A stretch of DNA of 64,000 nt from Chryseosolibacter sp040902445 (GTDB taxonomy: Bacteria; Bacteroidota; Bacteroidia; Cytophagales; Cyclobacteriaceae). The translations under genes and the position numbers were made by a program. Each line of letters begins with the position of its first letter. The stretch's first letter is position 1. Where the stretch lies: contig JBBDXJ010000302.1 in assembly GCA_040902445.1 (NCBI GenBank), positions 6,195 through 70,194 of the forward strand, in the 5' to 3' direction. This document shows, piece by piece, positions 43,686 through 52,881 of this stretch. Under the pieces are notes generated by a model. That model had not been told where the DNA came from, did no database searches, and saw only the letters and a list, made by a program, of their open reading frames with translations.

Positions 43686-45827
43686 CTACCTCGTAAAGTA
43701 ATTCGGCTCAATTTTTATATCGCTCTTATTCTCCAGAGCATGCAGCCAGGCAAGGTTGTATGCAAGACTTCCGACCATCATGTCTCCTTCGTAGTGGTTA
43801 ATGTTTGTCGCTCCGCGGAACATGCCATTATGGTACAGTTTTTCGATGGCATCTTTCGCATAACGTTTTGACTGTTCGAGGTATTCTGGTTTTGGATTAA
43901 GTTCATACAGATCGTTGAACAGGCCTATGATGGTTGCGTATATTCTGGCGAAGACAGCTTCAGTGATAGCCGGAGGGTTGTGGGTCGCATAATAGTCAGC
44001 AAATGTTTGCGCCAGTTTAAGTGCGTGCGGGTCTTTGTTCAGGCGATATACGCCCAGCAGAAGGCCGACATAATCCGCGGAAAAGCCACCGCCGTAGCTA
44101 AACTTATACGGATGCCCGTAACTTCCTGTAGCTGCTTCCGGCTCGACGTCCATTGGAAGGTCAATGAGGAACTGACCTTCGGCGGGCCTGTGGGGCAGAC
44201 GGAGAATAGCGTCCATGTAAGTAGTGGCAACGTCCTGATATCTTTTCCTGACCTTTCCTTCTGGCAGAAGTTCGGCAGCTTCAAGTAAATTCAACGACAG
44301 CGACAGAGTGCTCACAGCTGAAGCCGTTTTCTCGCCCTTTCTGTTTGGTGGCAGGCCGGTTTTCGGGCTGCGCATATCCCAATGGTGATCGATCATTTTT
44401 TGTGCCCACCCGAGGTACTTTTCATCTTTTGTTTTGGAATAGGCGAACGTCCACAGGCCAATGTAAAAACCCGCGTGTCTTGCGAAATTCATTCCTCCGT
44501 ATTTCTCCGGTCTTGGAACAGGCATTGGTTTGTGAATATCCGCATGACGGTCAAAGTCGTAATTGTCGAGGTTCTTTATGTGGTTTATCAAACCATCCGC
44601 CTCTTTGCGCAGCGCTTCCGGATTGATGCCCCACATCCGTTCCCAAAAAGAATTCGGCACGCCCCCTAAAAATTCATGGGTATCATAGGTGTATTTTTCC
44701 TCGTAGAAATTCCAATACGCGTGTTCGCCCCATGGAAACAACCCTGTAGCTGGATGGGGACAATTTTTCAGAAAGAAAGTAAGGTAATCGGTGACGGCCT
44801 GTTGATATTTATTGTCTCCGGTCAGTTTGCTGATATTGTCCATCGCCTGAAGCAACATGACATCCTGGAAAAGGTTACCACCTCGTAAGCTTCGGTCTTC
44901 ATAGCGTTGGCCTATGCTGTTTCCAGGAATATCTTCAGGGTTGCGATGCGATTCAAGGTCAATGAGCGAGGCAAACATTGGACTATGGATCTTACCGTAG
45001 CGGTCAGTTCCGGAGGCGATCATCGTGTCGGCAAATGTTTTTACATAGTTCAGGTAACCTTTCGACTCTTTGAATTTTGTTCTGGGAAAATCGAATACCC
45101 TGCCATAGGCGCGGTCGAGGATCATCCTCTCGGACTTTTTCTCATTCGGTATGGACGCATCAGGAAGTTTTTTTCCTTTTGCCCCGGGTAGGGCTTCGTA
45201 AACTTCGATCTCCCGCAGCCGGGGGAAGATGTGGTGATAATAGGTGTCGTGAATACGGACACGGAGGGCTTTTGTTTTAACAGGTTCAAAATCCACCGTG
45301 TTGATCTCTTCGGTTGTATTTTTCACTACCGTCAGGGGACTTTGCCCAGCCCAGGTCTTATCCCCCCATGCAAACACCTCGAAATCCTTGAACGCAAGCA
45401 TGTCGCGATGTTTGGTGGACAGAAGCACGAGGCGCGAAAGCGTTTTAGGTTTATCGAATTCAATGATGATATTGGTAGGCTGCCATGAAAGGGGTTGGTC
45501 TTCACCGATCCATTGCGTAGAGAGATCGCCATCAAAAGCCCTCTCTATCACCCATTCCGTTGTGTGATGGGAAGCGGTGAGTTTGGCTTCCTCTTTCAGA
45601 TTGATCTTGCGCCCTACGTCATTTTTTCCTGTCGAATCAGGCAATCCGGAGTTTTCATTCCCGCCTTTGCTTGCGGGGGCAACCTTATTTTCATTTGTCA
45701 GGGATTGAGCGTACAAATTCTTTACATCAAATTCAATTGCGCTATCCTCCGGACCCTTCAGTTCGCCCATAACCTGAAATAAAGATGGCAGGGTCAGTAG
45801 TAGAATGATTACACGAATTCTTTTCAT
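43686..45827 (-). CDS. Secreted discoidin-domain, six-hairpin glycan-active enzyme
   Basis: 713 aa, Sec signal MKRIRVIILLLTLPSLFQVM. Residues about 70-210 are an F5/8-type-C (discoidin, CBM32-like) domain: LTASHHTTEWVIERAFDGDL STQWIGEDQP, then IIIEFDKPKTLSRLVLLSTK and LRVRIHDTYYHHIFPRLREI. Residues about 235-713 are an (alpha/alpha)6 toroid with tandem helical hairpins: YLNYVKTFADTMIASGTDRY, LFPWGEHAYWNFYEEKYTYD, MNFARHAGFYIGLWTFAYSK and FSYGGGFSADYVGLLLGVYR. Such architecture occurs in lyases and in unsaturated-uronyl and other hydrolases; the WGEHAYWNF motif resembles PL10-type or lyase-associated toroids. Exact activity is unknown. It is divergent to susC across a region with two perfect operator palindromes, so probably shares its regulation. 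Confidence 0.7.
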   Translation of the reverse strand: MKRIRVIILLLTLPSLFQVMGELKGPEDSAIEFDVKNLYAQSLTNENKVAPASKGGNENSGLPDSTGKNDVGRKINLKEEAKLTASHHTTEWVIERAFDGDLSTQWIGEDQPLSWQPTNIIIEFDKPKTLSRLVLLSTKHRDMLAFKDFEVFAWGDKTWAGQSPLTVVKNTTEEINTVDFEPVKTKALRVRIHDTYYHHIFPRLREIEVYEALPGAKGKKLPDASIPNEKKSERMILDRAYGRVFDFPRTKFKESKGYLNYVKTFADTMIASGTDRYGKIHSPMFASLIDLESHRNPEDIPGNSIGQRYEDRSLRGGNLFQDVMLLQAMDNISKLTGDNKYQQAVTDYLTFFLKNCPHPATGLFPWGEHAYWNFYEEKYTYDTHEFLGGVPNSFWERMWGINPEALRKEADGLINHIKNLDNYDFDRHADIHKPMPVPRPEKYGGMNFARHAGFYIGLWTFAYSKTKDEKYLGWAQKMIDHHWDMRSPKTGLPPNRKGEKTASAVSTLSLSLNLLEAAELLPEGKVRKRYQDVATTYMDAILRLPHRPAEGQFLIDLPMDVEPEAATGSYGHPYKFSYGGGFSADYVGLLLGVYRLNKDPHALKLAQTFADYYATHNPPAITEAVFARIYATIIGLFNDLYELNPKPEYLEQSKRYAKDAIEKLYHNGMFRGATNINHYEGDMMVGSLAYNLAWLHALENKSDIKIEPNYFTR

Positions 45828-45903
45828 GGTTCAATAATTGAAAATACACATGAAATATACGGCTAACTCTTCGCGCTTAGCGATTGAAGACCTTTTAAAA
45901 TTA

Positions 45904-45917
45904 CGAGAACGTTCTCG
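45904..45917. promoter_or_regulatory. LacI-type operator, site 2 (upstream of discoidin enzyme gene)
   Basis: CGAGAACGTTCTCG, a perfect 14-bp palindrome 77 bp upstream of the minus-strand gene start at 45827. Identical to the site at 46470. The even, CG-centred symmetry is typical of LacI/GalR operators. Confidence 0.75.
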
Positions 45918-46469
45918 AAAGAACGCGCCTGAAGTTCGAATTGCTGATTTGACCGGATTCGGTGGTAAAACTATTTTTTATATCACCCTTCAATTGGGGT
46001 ATTTATCCCACCCACCGTCCTTCACTTAATATTTCCTTTCGGTGCACGAACTATTCTCAACATATGGTTGATTTGATATTTTTCCAATTGAAAACCGCAA
46101 GGTGCGCGCAAGGTGCGGGAGACATTGCCGGTGACGACAATGATTTGAAGAGCACAAAATTCAACACACACTAAGTACAAAGGGAAAAGTCAATTAGCCG
46201 CAGGCACTAACTCCTATTTAACATCAAGATCAGTACCTATTTTGGCAGTGTGATCAAATTTATAGTCTCCGCAGTGTCTCACGTTTCGTGGACGCTGCGG
46301 CTTCGAAGATCAAATTTCAAAACAACTCCGATTACAGAACAATGAGTGCACTTAAACCGAGGAGTCCCTGAGACAGGAGACTCCGCGCAGACGAATGTTA
46401 CTAATTTATCAAAGCAGTTCCCAAAGGTGAAGGTCTCACGACTCTCGACTGACCATTCACGACCGTTAT

Positions 46470-46483
46470 CGAGAACGTTCTCG
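46470..46483. promoter_or_regulatory. LacI-type operator, site 3 (upstream of susC)
   Basis: CGAGAACGTTCTCG, identical to site 2 and 94 bp before the susC start. The distance between the two sites is 566 bp, compatible with looping by a dimer-of-dimers or with independent control of two divergent promoters. Confidence 0.75.
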
Positions 46484-46577
46484 CTATTTTATATGCCTGT
46501 ATCGATTGCATACTGGCATTCTTCCTACTATCTTAATCTGCGATTACCAGGTTAGGCCCAAATAAATCCCAAAAATT

Positions 46578-49500
46578 ATGCAAGAAAAAATTTACAAATT
46601 AAATGAAAGCTTATTGCGATGTAATTGGTTTAAGCATCTGCTTTCAACCCTTCTGATCACCTTTTCCGTTTCCGGGCACTTAATGGCTCAAAATACCATT
46701 ACGGTTAGTGGAAAGATCACTTCTCAGGAAAATGGTGAGACGTTACCCGGCGCGAATATTATCATTAAAGGTTCGACTGAAGGTACGATTACTGATATCA
46801 ATGGTAACTATTCGCTTGGCGTACCGGCGGAAAGTACTTTGGTTATATCCAGTATTGGATTTGTTTCACAGGAAGTACCGGTGAATGGAAGAACAGTCAT
46901 CGACCTTCAACTGGAGACAGATATGAGGGCGCTTGATGAAGTAGTCGTGGTAGGATATGGAGAACAACGCAAGGTTACTTTAACCGGATCCGTTGTAAAT
47001 GTATCGGGCAAACAACTCGAACGGAGTCCTGTTATTAATCTTACGAATTCTTTTGCCGGGACTCTTCCCGGGGTGATAGCGTTAAACCGCACTGGTGAGC
47101 CTGGAAGAGACAACGCTAATATATTGATTCGCGGAATGAATACGCTGGGCAATACTTCTCCCCTGGTACTGGTCGATAATGTGGAGTACCCAGGTTGGGA
47201 GCGGATTAATCCCAACGATATTGAATCCGTGTCGGTATTGAAGGATGCGTCTGCTGCGATATATGGAGCAAGGGCTGCAAACGGTGTCATACTGATCACC
47301 ACAAGACGGGGAACAACGGGAAAGCCGGTTATCAGTTATAGCTTTAACCAGGGTGTAACCACGCCTACGAGGGTACCTGATATGGCAAGTTCGGCACAGT
47401 TTGCCGAATATCTCAATCAATATCTTGAAGGACAAAACCAACCTCCGAGATACACTGCGGAAGAGATACAAAAATTTGCAGACGGTAGTGATCCCGTCAA
47501 CTATCCAAATGTTGACTGGTATGATGAAGTTATAAAAAACTCAACGCCTCAGAGTCAGCACAATCTGAATGTGAGGGGAGGCTCTGAAAATGTGCAGTAC
47601 TCCGTTTCAGGATCATACGGACACCAGACAGGAATGTTTAAGGGCGGAAGCCATGACTTTAAGACCTATTCGCTTCGCTCCAATATCGATGCGCAGGTGA
47701 ACAAATATGTAAAAGTCGGTTTTGAAGTTAACGCCGGGATCGACAATGCTAATTACCCGCCGATAGCTTCCTCAGGTGCTTCGGCCTTTCTGTATCAGCT
47801 CATCCCTGCCGTTCCGACTTTGCCTGTTTATTGGCCAAATGGATCGCCTACGCCTGGTTTTGTCGGTGCTAACCCGCGCGTATTGGCGACAGATGCTACG
47901 GGAAACCATAATGAGCGCGCATTGCGATTCCAGGGGAGGGCCAATTTTGATATCAGCAACCCGTGGGTCAAGGGATTAGGCATTGATGGATTTGCTGTTT
48001 TTAATAACAACAATGGCCTGTCTAAACTCTGGGAAAAGCCTGCTTATGTGTGGAATTATGACGCGGTAGCCGATACCTACACCAGGCAGGCAGCGTTGTT
48101 TTCTCCGCCCGCCCCGAGGCTCCTCCAGAGTTACTCAAATAATAGAAATTATTTACTCAACCTCCGCCTCAAGTACGCCAGACAGTTCGGCGATCATGAT
48201 GTAAATGTGTTCGTTGCTGCAGAACAACAAGAGGGTTTCGCAACATTTTTTTCCGGGCGTCGCGAGAATTTTGCGACTCCGGCGATAGATGAATTGTTTG
48301 CAGGGAGTTTAGTAAATCAGACAACCACGGGCAGTTCATCAGAAATCGCCCGTCAAAATCTTTTTGGACGATTTAGCTATGGTTTCAAAAGCAAGTACCT
48401 GATGGATTTCAATTTCCGGTATGATGGTTCTGCCAATTTCCCTGCGGGGAAACGGTTTGGTTTCTTCCCTGGAGTTTCCGCAGCATGGCGGATTTCGGAG
48501 GAGGCCTTCCTGGACAATGTTGCTTTTCTCGATGAGTTGAAATTTAGAGGATCTTATGGTGAAATTGGAAACGATCAGGTTCCCGCTTTCCAGTACCTTT
48601 CTTCCTACAGTTTTGGTGGAGGATATCATTTCGGTTCCCCACGAGTGCAGGCGCAGGGACTGCTTGCCGGAGTTAGCCCAAACCCGAATATCACATGGGA
48701 GGTAGCTAAAATCTCGAATGTTGGTCTGGATGCGACGTTATGGAACGGTTTGTTGGAAATCGGGCTGGACATTTTTAAGCAGGAAAGATCGAACATTCTG
48801 GCCAGTAGAAATCTTGCGGTCCCTGCTTTCGCGGCGATCAGTTTACCCAATGAAAATTTTGGTGTCGTAGAAAATAAAGGATTTGAGCTGCTCGTCTCTA
48901 CAACGAATAGCGTTGGAGATTTTTCATACCGCGTAGCCGCCAATGTTGCCCGTGCCAAAAATAAGATCATAGACATTGCTGAATCTCCGAACATACCCGA
49001 ATGGCAGAGACAAACCGGTCATATTCTCGGTGCGCAAAGGTTGTATAATACGCTTGGAATATTCAGGACCCAGGAACAGATTGACGACGCAACGATTCCA
49101 AAAATGGTCGGCGCCAGGGTGGGCGATCTCATATATGAAGACATAAATGCTGATGGTATCGTCAACGCTTCCGATATGGTAATATATGATAAGTCCAACA
49201 CTCCTCAAGTCACCTTCGGAAGCCAGATATCGGTGGGTTACAAGGGCTTTTCTTTGTGGGCGAATTTTGCGGGACAGGCCAGAGCATGGACGTATTTTGC
49301 CATAACCGGAAGAGTAAATTCTAATTCATTGGAAGACAACATCGTAAACCGATGGAAACCCGGCAGCATGGATTCAAAGTATCCCAGGCCACTCACAACA
49401 GGATATCAAAATTCAACGTTCTGGCTACGGGAGGCATGGTTTGTCAGGCTGAAAACCCTCGAATTGGGATATGAGCTGCCTCAATCACTGTTGTCGAAGG

Positions 49501-49652
49501 TCAAGATCAGCAGTATGCGCGTGTACGTCAATGGAAACAACCTATTTACAATAGATGAGTTGAAGTGGTTTGACCCCGAAGGCATCTCATATTTTGGAGA
49601 CTTTTATCCTCAGACCAAAGTTTATAACGTGGGATTCAATATAAGATTTTAA
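46578..49652 (+). CDS. susC-like: SusC-like TonB-dependent outer membrane transporter
   Basis: 1024 aa. Signal peptide (LLSTLLITFSVSGHLMAQ), a carboxypeptidase-regulatory-like domain (about 42-112: VSGKITSQENGETLPGANII then GTITDINGNYSLGVP), a TonB-box-like stretch (ALDEVVVVGYGEQRK), the plug (VSGKQLERSPVINLTNSFAG, ILIRGMNTLGNTSPLVLVDN, IESVSVLKDASAAIYGARAA NGVILITTRRG) and a 22-strand barrel ending FYPQTKVYNVGFNIRF with a terminal Phe. It imports oligosaccharides using TonB energy, with the SusD partner as a lid. The SusD gene follows after 10 bp. A perfect LacI-type operator in the leader suggests repression in the absence of inducer; no ECF-sigma/anti-sigma pair or hybrid two-component sensor is present nearby. 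Confidence 0.95.
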   Translation: MQEKIYKLNESLLRCNWFKHLLSTLLITFSVSGHLMAQNTITVSGKITSQENGETLPGANIIIKGSTEGTITDINGNYSLGVPAESTLVISSIGFVSQEVPVNGRTVIDLQLETDMRALDEVVVVGYGEQRKVTLTGSVVNVSGKQLERSPVINLTNSFAGTLPGVIALNRTGEPGRDNANILIRGMNTLGNTSPLVLVDNVEYPGWERINPNDIESVSVLKDASAAIYGARAANGVILITTRRGTTGKPVISYSFNQGVTTPTRVPDMASSAQFAEYLNQYLEGQNQPPRYTAEEIQKFADGSDPVNYPNVDWYDEVIKNSTPQSQHNLNVRGGSENVQYSVSGSYGHQTGMFKGGSHDFKTYSLRSNIDAQVNKYVKVGFEVNAGIDNANYPPIASSGASAFLYQLIPAVPTLPVYWPNGSPTPGFVGANPRVLATDATGNHNERALRFQGRANFDISNPWVKGLGIDGFAVFNNNNGLSKLWEKPAYVWNYDAVADTYTRQAALFSPPAPRLLQSYSNNRNYLLNLRLKYARQFGDHDVNVFVAAEQQEGFATFFSGRRENFATPAIDELFAGSLVNQTTTGSSSEIARQNLFGRFSYGFKSKYLMDFNFRYDGSANFPAGKRFGFFPGVSAAWRISEEAFLDNVAFLDELKFRGSYGEIGNDQVPAFQYLSSYSFGGGYHFGSPRVQAQGLLAGVSPNPNITWEVAKISNVGLDATLWNGLLEIGLDIFKQERSNILASRNLAVPAFAAISLPNENFGVVENKGFELLVSTTNSVGDFSYRVAANVARAKNKIIDIAESPNIPEWQRQTGHILGAQRLYNTLGIFRTQEQIDDATIPKMVGARVGDLIYEDINADGIVNASDMVIYDKSNTPQVTFGSQISVGYKGFSLWANFAGQARAWTYFAITGRVNSNSLEDNIVNRWKPGSMDSKYPRPLTTGYQNSTFWLREAWFVRLKTLELGYELPQSLLSKVKISSMRVYVNGNNLFTIDELKWFDPEGISYFGDFYPQTKVYNVGFNIRF

Positions 49653-49662
49653 AAAAAAGATC

Positions 49663-51336
49663 ATGACTAGAAATTATAATACTGGAAATAAAATACGCGT
49701 GTCAGCTTTTATTTATAGAATAATGTTGACCCTTCTTGTAATCCCGGTTTCATCCTGCTCCTTTTTTGAAGATGTTATGGATAAGGCGCCGCTAGATAAG
49801 TATTCAGACGCTGCTGTATGGCAGGATGAGACATTAATAAAATCGTTTGTAAACAATACCTACAGGAGTATTCCTACAGGCGGGTTTGGCGGTTTGCCGG
49901 CATACCTTTCAGCCTTTGCAGATGAGATGAAGGTAATCGGTGTCGGATTTGATTCTCAGGTTAATGCCGGAGAATTGACGCCAAGTAACGTAACCACAGC
50001 ACCCCTTAATTATTGGAATGCTTACTACAGTGCCATCGGAAAGTGCAATATCTTCTTAGACAGGATCCAGGCTTCAACCATTGATGAAGTAGTGAAAAGC
50101 AGGTTGACAGCCGAAATTAAGATCATAAGGGCATATTGCTATTTCGGACTGGCCAGTTTTTATGGCGATGCTCCTGTCATAGAGAGACCGCTTATCCTCA
50201 CTGATAATTTGGACCTCCCCAGAGATAGTTATGAAGAAGTAATGGACTTTGTCGTCGCCGAGCTGGATGCAGGAGCTGCTTTATTGCCAACTGACTATCC
50301 TGCTACTGACAAAGGGAGAATTACAAAAGGTGCCGCGCTTGCAATTAAATCAAGAGCGCTGTTATATGCCGCAAGTCCTTTGAATAATCCGGGCAACGAC
50401 CTGGCCAAATGGCAGGCAGCAGCGGATGCTGCAAAAGCAGTGATTGACCTGGGCGTGTATTCACTGCATTCCAATTATAAACAATTATTCCTCGATGCAG
50501 CAGCCTACAACGCTGAGATCATCTGGCAGAGACCTTATAATAATCTTGTTGATTTCGAATTGGCTGTTGAAGTAGCGTTGTATCCAGCGGGATCCAATGG
50601 ACGGGCACAGATCAGCCCCATTCACAATGTAGTGGCTGATTATGAAACCCTAAACGGGCTTCAACCGGAGGACGATCCCGCATACGACCCTCAGAAACCA
50701 TTTCTCAATCGCGATCCCCGATTCTATGCAACGATCCTGTACGATGGTGCTCCTTTTAAAGGCCGTACGATTGACACTTTTGTGCCCGGAGGAATTGATG
50801 GAAATGAATACGTAGTTGGATCCGTGACTGTAGCAAGACCCGGCTATTATTTGAGAAAGTTTATGGATGAAACGATCACCGATCCATTAGATACAAGAAT
50901 TGGGAACACACCCTGGACATTTTTCCGCTACGCGGAGATATTGCTGGATTATGCCGAAGCAAAACATTTTCTCGGTGATGATGTTGCCGCCAGGCAGTAT
51001 ATTAATATGGTAAGAAAACGGCCGGGCGTTGTTATGCCGGATGTTACAGAGAGCGGCCCGGCACTGTTTGAGAGAATTGTAAATGAACGTCGCATTGAAC
51101 TGGCTTTTGAAGGCCACCGCTTTTTTGATGTCCGCCGGTGGCAGATTGCTCCTACAGTGCTTAACATCAATGCGCAGGAAATGCACATAGCCAGAGATCC
51201 GGTCACCCTCGTAAAGACCTATACTGTAAGAGACTTTCTTCCTGAGAGGAAATTTTTCGATAGAAATTACCTGCTGCCTATACCTCAGTCGGAGATTGAA
51301 AGAAGTCCTTCCTTCAGCCAAAATCCAGGTTACTAA
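49663..51336 (+). CDS. susD-like: SusD/RagB-like glycan-binding lipoprotein
   Basis: 557-aa surface lipoprotein (lipobox IPVSSCSFFED). SusD features: KAPLDKYSDAAVWQDETLIK and FVNNTYRSIPTGGFGGLP at the N-terminus, TPR-like helices with IKIIRAYCYFGLASFYGDAP VIERPL, ITKGAALAIKSRALLYAASP, and the C-terminal signature EILLDYAEAKHFLGDDVAAR QYINMVR with IVNERRIELAFEGHRFFDVR RW and YLLPIPQSEIERSPSFSQNPGY. It caps the SusC barrel and captures oligosaccharides. A strong terminator follows 6 bp after the stop, so susC-susD is a self-contained bicistronic unit and the later genes need another promoter or readthrough. Confidence 0.95.
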   Translation: MTRNYNTGNKIRVSAFIYRIMLTLLVIPVSSCSFFEDVMDKAPLDKYSDAAVWQDETLIKSFVNNTYRSIPTGGFGGLPAYLSAFADEMKVIGVGFDSQVNAGELTPSNVTTAPLNYWNAYYSAIGKCNIFLDRIQASTIDEVVKSRLTAEIKIIRAYCYFGLASFYGDAPVIERPLILTDNLDLPRDSYEEVMDFVVAELDAGAALLPTDYPATDKGRITKGAALAIKSRALLYAASPLNNPGNDLAKWQAAADAAKAVIDLGVYSLHSNYKQLFLDAAAYNAEIIWQRPYNNLVDFELAVEVALYPAGSNGRAQISPIHNVVADYETLNGLQPEDDPAYDPQKPFLNRDPRFYATILYDGAPFKGRTIDTFVPGGIDGNEYVVGSVTVARPGYYLRKFMDETITDPLDTRIGNTPWTFFRYAEILLDYAEAKHFLGDDVAARQYINMVRKRPGVVMPDVTESGPALFERIVNERRIELAFEGHRFFDVRRWQIAPTVLNINAQEMHIARDPVTLVKTYTVRDFLPERKFFDRNYLLPIPQSEIERSPSFSQNPGY

Positions 51337-51342
51337 TCTTTC

Positions 51343-51386
51343 ATACCGGTCAGCCGCTGAAGGCGGTCTGACCGGTATTTTTTTTT
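51343..51386 (+). terminator. Intrinsic terminator of susCD
   Basis: ATACCGGTCAG (51343-51353) and CTGACCGGTAT (51368-51378) form a perfect 11-bp stem extended by CCGC/GGCGG bases, followed by a run of nine T. Confidence 0.9.
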
Positions 51387-51453
51387 GGAAAGTTGCCGGC
51401 AGAATATACTTTTAATTTATGACTGTTATTCAATCAATAGTTTCAATAGTTTA

Positions 51454-52803
51454 ATGACTAACAACCGCAGAAATTTTTTGAAACTCAGTGGTACGCTGGC
51501 AGGGTTCAGTATCCTCGATAGCTTTGCCGGGCCACGAGAAGAAAAAGCCGGGCAGGCTTCCGAAAACTTTGGGAAGCCACTCGCGGCGCCACCTGTGATA
51601 AAGGAGCTTGAGCATTCAATCGTACACTATGACGCGTCAACTTACTGCGGGCACCCGCGGATGGTGGGCTTTGAATACTTTGGGAATGGAGAAATACTCG
51701 TTGGCCATTTTCATGCGCCGAGTTATTACCAGGTTTATACCGACGTGCGCCATGTCGCATATCAGGGGCGGGCAGTATGCATGTTCCAGCGCTCCATGGA
51801 CGGTGGAAAGACCTGGCCGAAGGAAAATGAACAAGTGGTCCTCGACCGTGTACCCTTCGTGGCGAACCCGGATGAATTGCTGGGCCGCACCAGTGAAAAG
51901 CGCGAGAAGTATGATATGTTCCGTCCGGGATCGATGTTTTTTTCACAGAATACCTCCGAACTGAAACCACCGGTGAAAACATTTCTGATGCGTTCTCCCG
52001 ACAAGGGTAGAACATGGGAAAAAGTGCCCACGGTCATAACAAATCCAAAAGGGGAAAAACTTTCGATCACCCGGCACAATACACCGGTCATTCGAATGCC
52101 CGACGGTAAAACATTGCTGGCATCTTTTCATGTAAATACCGTGCTCAATATTGAGGATGGCAGGGAGCTCCTGGGTGAGTCGAACATTTTTTCCAGTACA
52201 GACAATGGAATATCCTGGAAGTTTCTCAGCAGGCCCATTGTTGATCCTACAGGTGAATCAAGCTACGGTTATGAGACGCTGGTACTTCTTCCCAGCGGCG
52301 AGTTACAATGCTATGTGCTGAGCAGTTACAAAAAATCTGAAGTGGTAGACGGGCTGCAGAATGCCATCTGTATGACAAGTTCCCTCGACGGAGGAAAGAC
52401 ATGGAATGAGGGCAAGGCGATCACAGGAAAAGGTGGTCAGGCCTGGAAGGACCCGGGAACTCAAGGAATTATTTACCGTTCGCCATGGGCGTTGTTGCTC
52501 AGGGATGGGCGGATACTTGTCTTGTTTGCACGACGGCGTATGCCCACCGGTATAGGCGCAATTATCAGCTCAGACGGTGGCAAAACCTGGAGCGATGAGT
52601 TAGTTATCCGGGACGACGGTAAAAAATGGAAGGATGGTCAAATGAATCACGAAATCGGTGACTGGGGTGATCTGGGTTATCCGGTAGGCTGTCAGTTGGA
52701 GGATGGAAAGATCTTCATTGCCTATTATATGAACAACAAGGATATCGGCCGGCATCCCGTGGGTGGAACAAGGTATATCGCGGCCAGTACCTTCCGGATC
52801 TAG
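51454..52803 (+). CDS. TAT-exported sialidase-like BNR-repeat protein
   Basis: The frame is open from 51385, within the terminator, so the ATG at 51454 is the real start: MTNNRRNFLKLSGTLAGFSI, a twin-arginine signal. The ~420-residue mature part is a six-bladed sialidase-superfamily propeller with Asp boxes: SMDGGKTWPKENEQ, SPDKGRTWEKVP, STDNGISWKFLS, SLDGGKTWNEGKA and SSDGGKTWSDE. Arg residues that could form part of an arginine triad occur in TRHNTPVIRMPDG and FARRRMP. There is no clear FRIP motif, so sialidase activity itself is doubtful; related propellers act on other sugars such as rhamnose or uronates. It follows susD by 117 bp and ends with its own hairpin. Confidence 0.8.
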   Translation: MTNNRRNFLKLSGTLAGFSILDSFAGPREEKAGQASENFGKPLAAPPVIKELEHSIVHYDASTYCGHPRMVGFEYFGNGEILVGHFHAPSYYQVYTDVRHVAYQGRAVCMFQRSMDGGKTWPKENEQVVLDRVPFVANPDELLGRTSEKREKYDMFRPGSMFFSQNTSELKPPVKTFLMRSPDKGRTWEKVPTVITNPKGEKLSITRHNTPVIRMPDGKTLLASFHVNTVLNIEDGRELLGESNIFSSTDNGISWKFLSRPIVDPTGESSYGYETLVLLPSGELQCYVLSSYKKSEVVDGLQNAICMTSSLDGGKTWNEGKAITGKGGQAWKDPGTQGIIYRSPWALLLRDGRILVLFARRRMPTGIGAIISSDGGKTWSDELVIRDDGKKWKDGQMNHEIGDWGDLGYPVGCQLEDGKIFIAYYMNNKDIGRHPVGGTRYIAASTFRI

Positions 52804-52806
52804 CAG

Positions 52807-52857
52807 AACTTTCCGAAATTTTAAAACTTTCGGAAAGTTGTATGACTAGTTTTTTTG
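52807..52857 (+). terminator. Terminator after the BNR-repeat gene
   Basis: AACTTTCCGAAA (52807-52818) pairs perfectly with TTTCGGAAAGTT (52828-52839); a T7 tract follows at 52850. The gap of 10 bp between stem and T tract weakens it. Confidence 0.6.
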
Positions 52858-52881
52858 AGGAAATATTTATAAAAAGGAACT

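Larger units (their letters stand above)
45828..46577. other. Divergent control region between the discoidin enzyme and susC
   Basis: 750 bp with no credible gene. Contains the two identical operators (45904-45917, 46470-46483), an imperfect hairpin CCGCAGTGTC...GACGCTGCGG near 46268-46301 and two GATCAAATTT direct repeats (about 46252 and 46310). The long length relative to neighbouring gaps suggests a leader RNA ahead of susC, as often found in Bacteroidota polysaccharide loci. Confidence 0.55.

Noticed and set aside
47082..47471. Long minus-strand frames inside susC (also 46907-47302, 48626-48994)
   Set aside because: They lie entirely inside a strongly supported gene and encode no recognisable domain; they are shadows.
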